In this document: positions 1 to 14,000 of the stretch, one piece after another
Numbering within the stretch: position 1 is the first letter of the stretch
Layout: each line of letters starts with the position of its first letter
Assembly: GCA_013398615.1 (NCBI GenBank)
Contig: VZSR01003807.1
Span: forward strand, 21,948,837-22,012,836
Direction of reading: 5' to 3'
DNA from: Brachypodius melanocephalos
Taxonomy: Eukaryota; Chordata; Aves; Passeriformes; Pycnonotidae
Length of the DNA stretch: 64,000 nucleotides
Program-made: the position numbers and the translations under genes
The notes under the pieces: model-generated
Databases searched by the model: none
Told to the model about the DNA's origin: nothing
Seen by the model: the letters and a program-made list of their open reading frames with translations, nothing else

Positions 1-3000
1 GATAGTAACAGGAACCTTGAGGCATAATTAATGCATAAAATTTAGGCATTCACTATTTCTCTTTCACAGGTTAGGTCTCTAGGACTTTGTGACCAAAGTC
101 CTAGAAAATGGTCAGCTTTACCTTCCAGCGTCATGTTATGCCTTCTTTCAACATGTGTGGGATACACAAGCTGTCACAGAAATGTGTAAATGTTGTCAAT
201 TCCAAAAGGGCAAGAGGCAGCAAACCTTTGCATGAGGAAGGCACTTCCTAAATTTCCCAAGAGCAAATCTGGCTGCCAGTACACAAAAAAATTTTAACTC
301 TTGCTAATAATTCAAAGCACCATGAGCAAGGAATCAAATGAATTAAAATAGACCCAGGTGTTGGTGAAGTGGTATAAATCCCATCATTTCCAGGGCATCT
401 CCAGAAAAGAAAAAACTGAAATATAACACACTGAAATATTGAACATTTTTTCACATTTAATTGCCATTTTTAAATGAAAGAAATATTAATAATTATTTTT
501 GTTTCTATAAATGGAGAGAGAACTTTCATCCTTCAAAAACATTTTATAACTACAGAATGTTTCAAAAATCCCTTGTTTGGAATAGAGCCAGATCAAAGAA
601 AACTTTGTTTTCCTAGTTCTGGAGAAAGTGGAATTTCTTATTTCAACTCATACCTCCCATCCCCTATTTATTTCTGACAGTGGAGGACACGAACTGAGTT
701 GGGGATGTCAAACAAGCAAGCTTAGTGAGTCCTCTCTAGGTAAGATTAGTGAGTCAGTGTCAGGAGGTCTGGTTTTGTAAAGATTCTTTACATTTGTGTT
801 TCTAGTGGACCAAAGAGAATTCAGCCATGACACAATCCCTGTGGTTGCTCGTTCCTATGAGCGTGTGTAAGAACACTCCCATTGTTGAAAGTGAGTCGTG
901 AACCTGAGCTGCCAGGGAGTTGGTTTCTCCAGGCTCCTTGGAGCTAATGGACAAGAGACAGAGAACAAACTCTGCCTTGCTTCTGAGAGCACATCTAATT
1001 CAAGACCTCTGTGAGCCTCATCTGCTCTGTAGTCAGATATTATGAGGATTTGTAAGTTCGTGAGATGGAGGTGCTGGTCACCTGTCAGTAGCAACATTCT
1101 CATTCTGATTTTCAGATTAACATTCTGACACCTTGCTCTTAAACTCGTTTACTAGTTTTTAGAAAGCAAAATCAAAATCACAGTCATGTGACAAGTTTCA
1201 TCAAAATAAATTGACAGGAGAGTATGTGGGATCACACTTAGATTTTTTTCTTAACAAATGCATCACGATGTGAATGTAAAAATGTACGTAATCTGAGTGC
1301 AACTAAAATCAAACAAAAGGAGAAAACGGTTAAGCCATGTAAGCTCCAAACTACATCTTTTTGTCAATTCAGTAAAGAACAATTTCCTTCTTGTACTCCA
1401 TGTAATGGTACTGTATGGCTTGGAAACTGTTGTTCTGTACACAGTGTGAAATAAACCGGCCAAGGCACAGCAGCATCCCTTTTCAATATATATAAAAATC
1501 AAGACACTTTCCAAACCGAAAACAAAAAAACAAACAAAAACAAAGCAATCCAAAAAAACCCAAACCAACCCAGAAAAAAAAAAAACAACCAAGCCAAAAC
1601 AAAACAGGGGGAGGATTTCAGAACTGTTTAGTTTTGTAATTGACTGGAAAAATTTTAAGTCAGCCATCTTATTCATGAAGCAAATGGTCATGGTAGCATG
1701 AGATTTCTGCTTGACTGCAGATTCCACTGGTTCAAGGTGAACCACAGCTTAATTATGCTATTTTCTAACAAGCATCAAAGAATAAGAAAGTAGATTATCT
1801 GATTCTATAACTGCAAAAATGTATCACAGACCCTCTTAATAGAACTTTTAGTCCCAAACAAAGGGATTAGAAAATCCCAAATCATTATAAATACTTTAAA
1901 AACCATTTTCTTAAAATAGGGTCCAAAATTCTGTATTATATATGAGAACAAAATAAATACAGCCAAGTGCTAGTATGCTGTTGAAACTAGTAGTGCTATT
2001 TTGACCAGCTGTAAGCAGGCAGCTCACTCAAAGGTAACAATCTCTGAAATAGCCACAAGATGGAGCCCAAAGGATCTTCCAAACTGTAGTTAATGTTGAC
2101 ATCCTGCATCAGATTAAGAGTTAAATAAAATGATTTTACTGAAGAACACTTTACAAGAATCTTGAACTACAGACAAGTTGTTTTTCAATGTAAATCTACT
2201 CCTGCCTAAAGATGTTTTCAATTTAATAGATGGCTACCCATGCACTGGTGAGCTTTGACTTCCCGTGTTAAAATAACAAGTCCCCAGCATTTTCAAGGAA
2301 TATTGACGAACAGATATTTTATATTAAATAAAGAAAATTATCTGAAAAGACTGCATCAGTTAACTGAAATTTGCATGACCTCTGTTTGCCTTGTCTCAAC
2401 TATCTTAAGGGTATAAACAATTTACGTCCATTTTACGGGGTTATGTGAGACATAATGATATGTACAAGCTCTTTTTAGGGATGGACAGATCTTTCCACGT
2501 TGGAGATATTTCAGTGGGATAAGACATGACCTATTCAGTATAAGCAGGCAGAGGAATGAATGTCTCAAACTCGTGACCTCATGACTTTTCACTGAATTCA
2601 TATATTTTAAGAATTTTTTTAGATACTCAGATTAATGTAATCATTAAGAAACTTTGCCTCATGTAAATTTAGGTGTCTAAAGTTAGGCATCCATGCTGAA
2701 ACTGTTCACCTTAGTCTCAGTTTAGGGCTGATGGAGAGAAATAAGCATCTGCAAAGGGTGTTTCATCTGTCTTGTATCTGTGTCAGAAAGCAATTACTTG
2801 CCCCTCTGGAGATATTTATATTTCTCAGTTATAACAGGGAACATAGTTTAGGTTTAGTAACAAGAACAGAAAACAAACGTCAATGGATATTAGGATTGTT
2901 TGTTGCTAATTAACAACTTTCCCTCTTTTTTAAGAATATGACATTGAAAGAAAAGTGAGAAGAAGGAACAAGTCATTTGTAGGTCTTAATAACTGAATAC

Positions 3001-6000
3001 CCACTCTCACTATCCTTAGATGGAGGGTCTAATGCAAATATTTAATCTAGACATTTTAACAGTAAGGTGAATCTCCATGTTTATCTGCCTAACACCTTGG
3101 TGTGCTCACAGTTAAAGCACACAAAACTAATGATGCTACCTTGCATCCATGTATTTTCAAAAAATGCTGATACTTTTATTCTTAGTAGGATTTAAACAAA
3201 GCCTTGACATTGGTTACAATTTTGTAATCTATTAAAGGTAAAATTGAGATTACACTCTTTGAAGTCTTGTATAACAACAAACCTGCAAAACGATTCATAC
3301 TGATAGACCTGGCATAGCATTTCAATTGCAGTTATGATTACAACTTGTGTTAATCATTTTTGCTTGCATTAAAGTACAACAGTAATTCATTCAGCCCCTG
3401 CTACTAAAAACTAGAGTCAGTTAAACTACTGTTTTAATGATTATGAAACAGCTGTGATTTCTGAAGAAAGAGTGCTCTGTGTAATTGGTGGCCTGTGTTG
3501 TGACTGTAAGTTAGGTATAACACATAGATACTGATATCATGTCAGAAACACTCACACCTGTCAATCAGCATAATATGCTTGAACACCTGCATATGCACAT
3601 AGCACGTGTTTAATTGGCTAAAAATTTCCCCAAGGGATAAACTATCACTTTATTGCACTGCACAGAGATGTGTGCAAATGAATGCTCAGAGGTATTCTAT
3701 TCTGATGCAATTCCAGAATGAATAGTTCTTCTAGCATCAATCTACCTTTCTTTTTCTTATCTATGCAGACATCATTTGCAGAAATGTGCTTCTACAAAGT
3801 TGTAATTAAAGCAAAAGCAGTGATCAGTAGCATTTCATGAGGAACAAAGATGGTTCAGTACGTTATGCCTCTAGAAGTTAGTCATTAGCCCTTTGCTTTA
3901 ATCACCATGTTAATTTGAGTAGCACACTGGGAAAAGTCCATTTTTTTCAAAAGCTAATTAATTTTTATTGTTCTCCACCCCTTATATCAATTAATCTCTC
4001 CTCCAAAATTCTTCTTTTTTACATTTCCATAGTCATCTTATTCTTTTCTAATTTATTAGTATTTCACATTTATTTAATAACATATGTAAATATATTTTCA
4101 GCCATTATTATACTTTTACAAATCCAGTCATAGATAAGAAGGACCTCAACTAAGAAGTTTCTTTTCAAAGTATTTGCATGGAATCTGGACCCCTGGGGTT
4201 GGTTTGTCAGCTTTCACCAATAACAGGCATTATGACTGAAGATTCAATTGTAACAAATATTAACATCAGCAAGAGGTGCTATTTTTGGCTCCAATTTTTA
4301 ATATAAAGTGGTGACCATTTTTTGCATAAACTAACATCTATATTCTGAAAAATCATTCTAACATCCTGTGAACTTCAGTCTGCCTGATTTTACTCAGTTT
4401 CCCTTTGTGAGTTAATAATTCATGTTGCAATATAAACAGCTCAAGCTCCACTGCGTTTTGTCTTAGCTGTATGCAAGTATAAAACTGATATTTCTAAAGG
4501 TGAAAGCTTGTTAGCATACTGTCCCTCATCTGTATGTTCCCATCCCACAATTTTAGGGAACAGCACATGAAAATGCCAGAAGCTGAGGATGGTATTGAGA
4601 GGAAGCTCTTCAGGTCTTTCACCACACGTGCCTAAAGATGAAATGCATTAATGCAGCAGATGTACTTCATCTACATTTGACTGAAATTTTATTCTTTCCA
4701 GCTCTGTTGATGGAAGATTTGTTCTCCTGGGATTTTAGGACTTATAGTACTTTAAAGATATTAGTTCTCAGTGCCATCATGCAAGATTGCTGTTTCAACA
4801 ACTTACATTTCCCAGAGCATTTCTATTGTTTAAGTGACAAACGGGGAAACAAAGATTGGGATCATTACTGATGATTCCTAAAGGGATGCATCTCAGATGG
4901 AAGTTGAAGCAATTCCTCTTATTAAAGGTCATTTAAAAATGTTGGAAATGTCTGTACTTCTTTGCTACTTCTATTATATTTACAGCATGATAAAGTTCCT
5001 CTCTTCCCTCCTCTCTCTATATTACTGTTTGGTTTTCCCTGTTATATAAAGTACTCCTGAACTGCCAGTTAAAAACTAGTCTTAAAAAACAAGTTGCTCT
5101 AGACAACATCAAAAAAGTCCTCCAAAACCAAGAGTCAGCTCATTTTTCGATATGCAGCCCCAAGGTATAAAACAAATCAAACAGCAAGGACACAAACATG
5201 ACAACTCTAGGAAAGCAGATAGATATCTTGGGCCAGGCTGCTCTGGTAAGGAAAATAAGGCAGTAAGGACAGTGAGAGCAGCCCGACAGCTTTTTTTGGC
5301 TTAAAAAGTCAAACTATGGTTTTGTAGGGGTTTGTCTTAACCTTTTATCCTATTATCATCCTTCAGCCACTGCTGATAGAGTGATCCAAGGAAGTCTGTG
5401 GAGGTGCACAGACTCACAGGAGCATTCCTAGACTAAGAGTAGGGGTAAGAAGATCAAACTCTCTGCTTCCCTATAAATATTCCAGGTAGCCTGAATCACT
5501 TAGCATTTCATACTTGTCATGTTAATGTGGTATAATACTTCCTTAATGTTTAGAAACCTGGACAAATATCCTGGAAAATACTATGTTTAAAGCAAGCCAG
5601 AAATGTAAAATGGATGCTGTAGAGAATTAAGAGCTCTTGTGAAGACAAGGCTTGTACAGCATGCACTGTATTTTCGTCATGTGCCAAATTCTCCTATCTA
5701 TGCCACCACCACACACTTCTGCTTTCTTTACTTTGACTCAGCCATGGGGTAACTCTCAGTCATACTCTGCCAAGGCGATTTTTAGTGTAGAGGTCAGGAT
5801 GAGCACAAGCCATTCTCTTTTTAGGAATCCTGCTGCAGCTAATCTTGTTTTTCAGTCACTTTTTTAGACATGTGCTCAGTAGACTGGCTTTGCAACACAG
5901 TCTGCCAGCTGCTCATCTAGCCAGAAGAGCTTGAGTAAGACACAAGCAGATATGACAGAGCAGGTCTGCCGATCTAAAATCTTATGCGAACATTTGACTT

Positions 6001-9000
6001 CTCTTGACAAAGAGTATAGACAATAACTTCACAAATGTAGGGAACTGCTCCTTAACAGAGTGGTGAATCCTAATAATCCCTTTTTGTTCTGAGTTTATTT
6101 TCTGAGACATTTAAGGAATATATTTTATTCTGTTTGACTCCTTTATAATACAGTTGTTTCACAGTTCGAAAAACCTTGACCTCACCAGACCAAAATTATC
6201 TGATTTAAATAATACACAATGATGAGGTTTCTTAAGTTCTGAAACTTAAATTTGGAAAGAGTAATGTCCACTAATTTTTATGAAGGACAAATAGTTAGTT
6301 TGTCTGTAGTTCAGGGAGGATGAACGCATATTAAATATGAAAATCAAATTTTACCTTTGTCATGATGCATAAAGTGGAAGGGGTCCATTTCAAATTTTGA
6401 TAGTTCCATTAAAAGATTCCTGTTAACCTTGATGTCTCTCTTGGCCTATAATGTTGTTACAGGTTAACATTATGTGTGTGTTGTGTATGCAATGTCCAGT
6501 CCAAAACATGGTAAAGAATCTCCATGCTCTCTTTAATAGGAAATAAACCAGACTCTTACCTTGTCCAATGGAAAGTAAATTTCTTATTTGCAATACACCT
6601 GTAACTATCTAGTTGGAAATAATTTTTCCCAGTATGTGTTATTATTCTGTTTTTCTTAACTAAAACAAGTACTTCTGGCATTGCTTTTATTTTCTACACC
6701 ACATATTCTTTTCTTATAGAATGTGCACACTCAAAAATGTATTTGCTGTCTGAATGGCAAATAACTGTTACCCAGATGGAAAATAGACATGTTATAATCA
6801 AAAAGCACATTCTGCTTTTAGCCTTACCAATTTATGGTTCAATAAAATGCAGGATTTCATTTCTGAACCTGTATCCGAATCAAATTTACAAAAATATGGC
6901 ATATATAATTAATACCCTTGTGGTCTTCAGAATAACAGGCAAGTAAAAATTTTTGAAATTAAAAACAGCAAAGCATTTATGAAGCCTATTTTTCAAGTTT
7001 AATTTAGAATGGCAGAAAAGACATTTCAAATTTTTGCTGAGAGTAGAACCAGATAATTTCATTGACCCAGTTCTTAGGTAGCTTCAAATACTTCATCAAA
7101 AATCCAACTGTTTTCATTCGATTCAAATCTGACCTTGTTCCTCCTTTGCTACAGTTTAAGTGTTAAACAAATGAAGATAAAACACTTACTTAGGGCTGAA
7201 TTTTCTAACATTGTGAACAAGTACTTTTTTACCCAGTAGGTAGTCCAGCTACCTAATGACATGAGAACAATTATTTGAAATGTGACCAAGAGTTGATTTA
7301 GCCCAACACTCTCTTGCCATAAACGGCCAAAACAAAAAAAAGCTTGTTTGCACTTTCAGTGCAAGATACTACACAAAGTGTGTGAGAATCCCAGAGCTGC
7401 AGAACACAGCCTTTAATTTCTCACCCTCCAGGCTAAATAACATACATCATTAAACATTTTGCAAAGTCTGACCTGGACTGTCATCTTAACATTTTCACTA
7501 AGTAGAATAAAAATCAAGATACTCATGTTATATATAATTGTGATACTGTAAAAAATTAATCTAATGCTCTTGAGATTTCATTTTTTAACTTTCTGCTTAG
7601 TCTGTAAGTCATTTGAATAGCATTTTTTATGAGATAATGACATACAAGAAGGATAATACTTATATTGAATGGACTGAAATCACAGTTAGCAAAACAGAAA
7701 GGTTTATTTTTATGGCCCAAATACCATTTCAAAATTTTACCTTGGTGTTTTGTTTTGGCTTTTTTAATAGAAAACATATAGGTATGTTTTAGAATAACCA
7801 ACACTCTAGAGACTTTAGACTTTAAAATATATTCATTATTTCATCAAAATATCTGGTAGAAATATCTCTGAGTGTTATGTCAGAAATAAGAAAGATGGAC
7901 TTTCAGGCAAAGCACAGATAGCGGTAATCTCAGCGTTCAGTCTGTCTTGATTGTTGACATTATACAAGTTTGTCTAATTAATGCCTCCACAGAAAAGATG
8001 GAAAAGGACAACAGAGATACTTTCTCAGACTTCAGGAACCAGACTTTAGCTGAGTTCCTATTGTTTTACACATTCTCTGTGACTGATATTTACCAGCATA
8101 AAAAGGGAAATAACTGTACTGGCTTCAGTGGAAAGTTAAGGAGTAATGGTTTTGTTTTGATTATCGGCAGATCTTAGAAAAGGATGTTATTACAAGTTTG
8201 TTTGTAAAAATTGTTAAGCAGTGTCGGTAGAGAGTCTTTAAATCAACACCGTTCATATGTGGCCTGGTTCTGATTATTTTGGGTGATTACTAAAAGAGTA
8301 TATGACACAATATTCTGCATTAGGTAAGCCATTATATTAGCCCCTGGTGTAATGTTCAGATCTGATTTAAATATTTGCTGTGAAATTCCTTTTTGCAAAC
8401 TGAAATTCATATTACCTGAGCATATCTCACTGTCTTTTCACACAATTAAAAAGTAATTCTCTCTACAATTTTTTTACATATTTCATGGAAACTCAATTGC
8501 AATAAAATTTGCCTAAGCCTGTGATGCTTAGGGAACTACTTTTTCACTGGTTTTGGGGTGTTAAATGAGTTTAAATTTACAAAAAGGTTTTCTTAGACAC
8601 AAGAAAATAACAAATGTGGCTTTGTCATTGGACCTGCTTTTCCCTTTGATTTCTTATTTCTGATTCCTCAGTTCAGAGCAAGCAAATACATTTACTTTGT
8701 ATCATTAGTCTTTACTACCCACAAAAATATTCTTTTTTTTTTTTCACTTTGTTCTGCACACCATCCATAGTTGCTGTCTCCTTAAATGCACAACAACAAC
8801 TTGGATTAGAGACTGGACATAAAATGGAAGTGGATTTTATACTGCAGGGAAAACAAGTGAAACAGAAACCCAGATGCGCAGCAGTTTCTGTCCCAAGTGG
8901 GAGCTGGGGAGCTCAGGAGCTCAGTGAATCACAGCCTGGGAGCTCACAACAGCAGTTTTATTGCTTGTGCTGCTGGGGCTGCAGAGGCAGCTCATCCCCT

Positions 9001-9913
9001 GCCCTGCGGCATCTCTCTGGGGGATTTCTCTCTCTCACACACACAGAAGACATGCGGCTGGTAGAGCCTTTTTCCTCTTGAAAACAACAGCTGCATAGCA
9101 AAAGTCAAGAAGAAAAATCCAGCTGGAGGGCTAGGTCTTGACATTTTGCTTCCTTCAGTAGAACCAGTAATGACATTGGGTACAGTTGCCAAGGTCTCTC
9201 TCTGTCTGAGGAATGTTGTCTTAACATCCATGGAAAGTATTCACTCAGTTTTCAGTTTTATCTCATCCGGGATTTTTTCTGGAAAAATGAAGAAAATTAA
9301 ATGCATGAAGTTTAGAAGTTGCAACACTGCTATCCTTTTGTTTAGAAGTAACCTGATTGAGTTGCTGAACATTTTAAATATCTTTCTGCGTCTTGGAATG
9401 TCACTGAATCCATCTGAAATTCATTGGCCTCATAAGAGCAGGTGCAATTGTCAGGGACTCTCATCTTTAGACTGCCCTGGGTGTTGTTTCCTCAAGCTAA
9501 AATTATTTTTCTGTCTTTGTCTAGTAAGAGATCTTAAGGTCTGAATTTGCCCTGTCACTCAGTGGGCACTAAGTTAGGTGAGCACCTTACTTAGCCAGGT
9601 ATTTTCCCCAGGTTTGGTATATGGTCAGCATTTAGTGAGGGTGACTCAGCCCTCAGAAGAGGTGCAGAGCATTCCAGGGGTGTTTGTACCAAATTTTGGC
9701 TAAATGGTGAGTTTAGAGTGCCTGTGTTCCTCAGCTAAGTTGTCCTATTTATGCATCTGGGGGGGACAGTGTAGGTAAGACAATGCGACTATCACACGCT
9801 TCAGTACAGATTTCACTGAAACTTCATGTGTCTAAACTGTCATTAAGAAATGAACTAAATTCTGCATCACAGCTACAAAAATATTAAAATATGCCTTTTT
9901 TGTTTACTTCTAG
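1..9913 (+). other. TRDN: TRDN intron (3' part; upstream exons outside window)
   Basis: About 9.9 kb of AT-rich sequence lies before the first recognisable triadin exon. I looked for short phase-1 exons with an acceptor, a Lys/Glu-rich frame and a donor and found none that met all three. Open frames here are short and have no recognisable family. A GC-richer patch lies at about 8850-9060. That this is intron is inferred from the phase-1 exon at 9914, which must be joined to something upstream. Confidence 0.7.
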
Positions 9914-9940
9914 CTACCTCAGAGAACCCTCATGAACACA
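9914..9940 (+). CDS. TRDN: triadin exon, 27 nt (ATSENPHEH)
   Basis: This small internal coding exon of triadin has a pyrimidine-rich acceptor ending in CTTCTAG and a near-consensus donor GTAAGT. It is phase 1 at both ends: the first two bases complete an Ala codon if the previous exon ends in G, and the last A starts a Lys codon finished by the next exon. The peptide ATSENPHEH matches the region of human triadin that I remember as AISEKVQIH, which directly precedes the match to the next exon. It belongs to the luminal, charged part of the protein. The individual match is short, so confidence rests on exon order, phase and splice sites. Confidence 0.82.
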
Positions 9941-11024
9941 GTAAGTACCAAGGCGATATAGAATATTGTTCTTTTGACTTTCAGAAGGAATGTATTTCCT
10001 CATTTTTACAAAGTTTTAGCAGCTTAAGGTGGAATTCGTCAACACAAACTCATGTCATATTTTGACTTATGAAACTGGTTTTCAATGACTCACTCTATAA
10101 TGCAGGACCAGGTGTGTTTCACAGGTTCCAGTTTGCATGGAAACCATTGTCCAACGCAGATGAGACCCACCAATGTTTTTTGTCTCCAAGGCAGCTTTGC
10201 ACTGGGAAACAATCAAGGGGGCCACAGATGGGGAAGGGTCTGTGCTATTCTCTGGCCAGGCTGCTGGTTCAAGCTTTAGAGATTTATTTCCCGGTATGCT
10301 GCAATGCTCACCTGCTGCACAGCTCAGACATCAGAGCTACAAGTCTGAATTAAACACATTTCTAAAATTCCCCTGATTTCTGTCTCATAATGTTGGGATT
10401 TGAATAGCACATTTTTTTTTAAATAACACAAAATTGCACGCATGTCATATCATAATACAGACCAATATCCATTATTGTTAATGCTTCACATTATATTTAT
10501 GGGATACTCGTAGTAGCTAACATGAAGAAAATTAACTCTACTCCTGCCAAATCCAGGACACAGAGAAACATGAAAAGCTTTTTTTTTCTTTTTATTTATG
10601 CAGGATACCAAACATTTATTTGTCATTCTGTACAAGAAAACCCCACTTCTGTTGTAACAAAAACTGCCATCATTTCAGTATTAAACATCAAGGAGAATTT
10701 TTCTATACAGAAGAGCAATGATAGCAATCACAATTAATATTAGAAGCAATTAACAATTTTAGAAATTCTATGATATTTCTAAAAATACACAGAAAATAAT
10801 TAAACCACATTTAAAAGTTTAAAAAGACTCTTCATTATTTTAATTTTATAGAGAAAAAGTAGTTAAACATTATTTCTTGAGAAATATAGCTATCAGATAA
10901 TTCTTCTCAAGTCTAGTGAGAATCTGTAATGCAAAGTCGTCTTTTAAAACTATAAGGAGAATGGGTTTTTTTTAATCTTCCAAAAATTAAAATAACCTTC
11001 TAATGTAAGGGTTCTTATTTTCAG
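9941..11024 (+). other. TRDN: TRDN intron, 1.1 kb
   Basis: AT-rich intron between two confident phase-1 exons. No further exon, repeat family or RNA gene is recognised. Confidence 0.8.
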
Positions 11025-11072
11025 AGCATGAACGTGTTAAACGTGAAAAAGCTGTCTCTCAGACCAAGCCAG
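11025..11072 (+). CDS. TRDN: triadin exon, 48 nt (KHERVKREKAVSQTKP)
   Basis: This coding exon of the luminal KEKE-like region has acceptor TTCTTATTTTCAG and donor GTAGGT, and is phase 1 at both ends. With the A carried over from 9940 it reads KHERVKREKAVSQTKP. That aligns with KQDIVKPEKTVSHGKP in human triadin (from memory), keeping K, V, EK, VS and KP in register. Alternating basic and acidic residues are typical of triadin; such stretches are reported to contact calsequestrin and the ryanodine receptor, although the best-mapped calsequestrin site lies further upstream. The exon is a paralogous copy of the one at 17802-17849 (10 of 16 residues identical). Confidence 0.93.
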
Positions 11073-14000
11073 GTAGGTTTGGTAAAGTAACCTTCATTAC
11101 ACCCAGCTCCACTTAATAAGGATTTGAGTGATCTGCAAAACTTGGAGACCTCCTTGAGGTAGGCACAAGTGTTTTGCTTTGTGCCATTGATTTTTTTCAG
11201 TGTCTTTGAGAGGAACAAAAATTAGGGTGAAGTTTAAACAAAATGATTTGGCTGTCACAGTTTTTTACTGTTCCTCTGACTTTTCTCACTGGTGTAGTAA
11301 AAAGCATTTGCAAAACGCATTTTCCAGAGTGTGAGGAAGGAGTGCTTTACTGCCCTGCACTACATCAAAGAGGTGTACTGTGAATTAACCCTTCTCAACC
11401 TTTTCAGTAAATTAGTTATTACATTGAGTGAGTGTGGTCCCCCCACACAGGAGAAGCTACAATCTCACAGAGTACACACTCAGAGGTAGAGTCAGCCTCC
11501 AGTTCCTGAAACTCCAAACAGGAGCTGAACTAAGAATAGCAGTGCTAATCCTGGACTGACAGTGCACTTGGGTAAAGTGTGAGTAATAACTGGCTGCGGT
11601 GAGCAGGACAAAGGGTCCCCCTTCCAAACCAGGGCTCTGTTCTAATCATGTTTTTTGAGGAGGAAGGCACTCAAGGATCCACAGTTGGGTCTGGTGTGAA
11701 TTAACAAGACTAAGAGGGTAACCTCACAGAAAACTCAGATATTGATGCTCAGCTTACATCACTCCTGAGTAGTTTTCCAGTCCCCACTCCAGAAGCAGTG
11801 GGGACTGGAAAGCAAGTATCCACATACCATTGACCTTTGCTAGCAGTGCTGCTGTTTGAACTTCACATTGAAAGGAAGTGCTCATGAATAAGTGATTAAA
11901 TAAACCATTTAAACTTTATATGTTCAATGATAAGCAAGCAGGCTTTATTTCATTACCTTTTTTTCCTACTTTTTTTTTTCAAGAAATCAATTTCTTCTAT
12001 GCATTCAGTATTTTTCTCATTCATTCTTCTAATGTACAATATTCTACCTTGTAAGTTATGTATTTTCATAGACATTTTGAGGTTTCCTGGAAGCCTCAAG
12101 GATCTGATTTAGTGAAGATGTATTTGTTTTGAGTCAATAGGGAAATAATATTTCTCTCTTCTTTCTAAGACACACAGGCCAAGCTTTTCACTTAACTCAT
12201 TGATCACTTTTTGTGTATTAACAGCTTGCAGAATACTTTCAGGCATTAGATGAGCTCAGCCAAGGCAGGAATGTCCTAGTGAGGTAGCCAAGCTTGGTGG
12301 CCACAGTTGTGGCCAGAAAACAGGTTGCCTGGATGGGTGGCATGACCACTCACCTTTCCTGCTAAATTAAACCAGTCCTGCTGCACAATTAGCCCAATCT
12401 CATCCACATTCCAGCTGGGAAATAAATTTTCGTTGGTAAGGCATTTTCAAACATCAGAGCACTGTGTCTCAAACCAGTATATTAGACTGATAAGGGTTTT
12501 ACTCTAGCATAAACACAGTACATTCCAGACCCCAAGCCCTTGGAATTTAAGCGCTTGAAGGGGAAAAAAAAATGTAGGAGAATGCTTGCTAAATTTCCTT
12601 TAGCATGAAATCTCTATTCTCAGGTGATTAATGGTTGCTTTGGAGAACAGTGGCTGTTTTGAGTTTCACTTGATGACTGGAAGTATTAATCTGCAGGCAC
12701 TGGTGGTAATAATGCTTCTGCCTGCTGTGTGCCAATGAGTGCTCTTGAGTTAGCAGCTTGAATTATAAAAGCTTCATTCTGTACAAAACAGTGGCCTCCT
12801 TTTTCACCTTGATTCAGTGCAGCTTCAAACCATTTTTCCCTCCTGTCATCAGACTTAGAAGTATCACATGACTGAAATGCTAGAGAATTTCAGAAAATGT
12901 ATTGATCCCTTAGGGAAAAGTTTAAATTAAAGAGTGTTTTGTGTATGTCAGTGAAAGCAAGTAAAGCATGGGGATTCATTCCTGATGTAATTCTGCTGAA
13001 ACTGCCTGCAATACACAGAGAAATGTTTACAGCCTTATTTTTTCCATTTAAATTAGGTACATCAGGGGAAAAAAATTAATATTAATGCTTGAAGTGCTGC
13101 AAAACTGGAGCCCTGCAGAGCAAATAAATTCTCTCCTATGAAAGATTTCAGAACTTTAAACTTTTGGCATAGTCAAAATCAGCATTTCTTTTTAAATACA
13201 CATAACATTTATTTTTTTACTCTTCATAGATTTATAAAGTCCTCAAAATCGTTTAATTTTTTTATTTGCAAGACTCCTTGTGATATGGTAAACAAAAAAA
13301 TACATGAAAAACTAGAAATATGACTTCTGTTCTTGTCAAAATAATATGTATTATCCAATCACGTTTTTCTCTGCTTTTCCTCATACTGAAAGTGGTGAAG
13401 AATTTTATGAAGCTTACCGATGTCTTGAAGTGTATTCCCTTATAGAGACTGTTCCCTTTAAGTCTGGATATTCTGCTCCTTCAGTTTCCCTTCTGGCTAC
13501 AACCAGTGGCTAGAAATTGAGAGAAAAATCTGAATAGCCAGCACCTATAATTCTGCCAGGGAATGCATCAGGGTGTTTGTTCTCCAGTGGGATTAGCAGA
13601 CCAATATTTGCTTTGTGGTTAGGTTGCAGAATAGGTGGGTGAATGAATACCAGAAAATTACTGTGTTCATTCCCAGATGAATGCAAATCCACAGGCCTGT
13701 CCAATTTTCAAGAATAAATTTGTTCAGAGAAGAAACACTGCCCCTACTTTGAAATGAATCAGATATGCCATCCACTCGCAAACTTATTTCCTTACTCATT
13801 TCTTCACAGAATTATTATCCCAGAGTTACAAAGCAAATATTGCTGTACATTCTCAACAGAATTAGGAAAAGAAAGATATTTTATTTGGTGTTCAAATGTG
13901 TCAGGATAATATCCAAAGAAAGAGAAGCCTTTTGATTTTTTACTTTTCATTAATCCAGTGCATGTTACAGGGCCTTTGTTTAAAGTCAGAAAAACGTGTT

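Noticed and set aside
681..739. Segment between a good acceptor (TTTATTTCTGACAG) and a GTAAGA donor, possible upstream triadin exon
   Set aside because: It has an in-frame TGA in phase 1, its length (59) is not a multiple of three, and the peptide in the open frame is not triadin-like.
1263..1745. 160-codon open frame on the - strand
   Set aside because: It is driven by an A-rich low-complexity stretch (about 1515-1610) that encodes runs of Phe, Val and Leu. There is no family, domain or splice support.
7982..8176. Lys-rich frame (EKMEKDNRD) after a CCTCCACAG acceptor, in triadin phase
   Set aside because: There is no usable donor before the frame becomes hydrophobic and ends, so it cannot join to the next exon.
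7947..8177. NGFVLIIG at the end of a short frame, recalling the CLVS2 motif NGFVLIID
   Set aside because: The similarity is limited to eight residues with no CRAL-TRIO context, and it lies on the wrong side and strand of TRDN.
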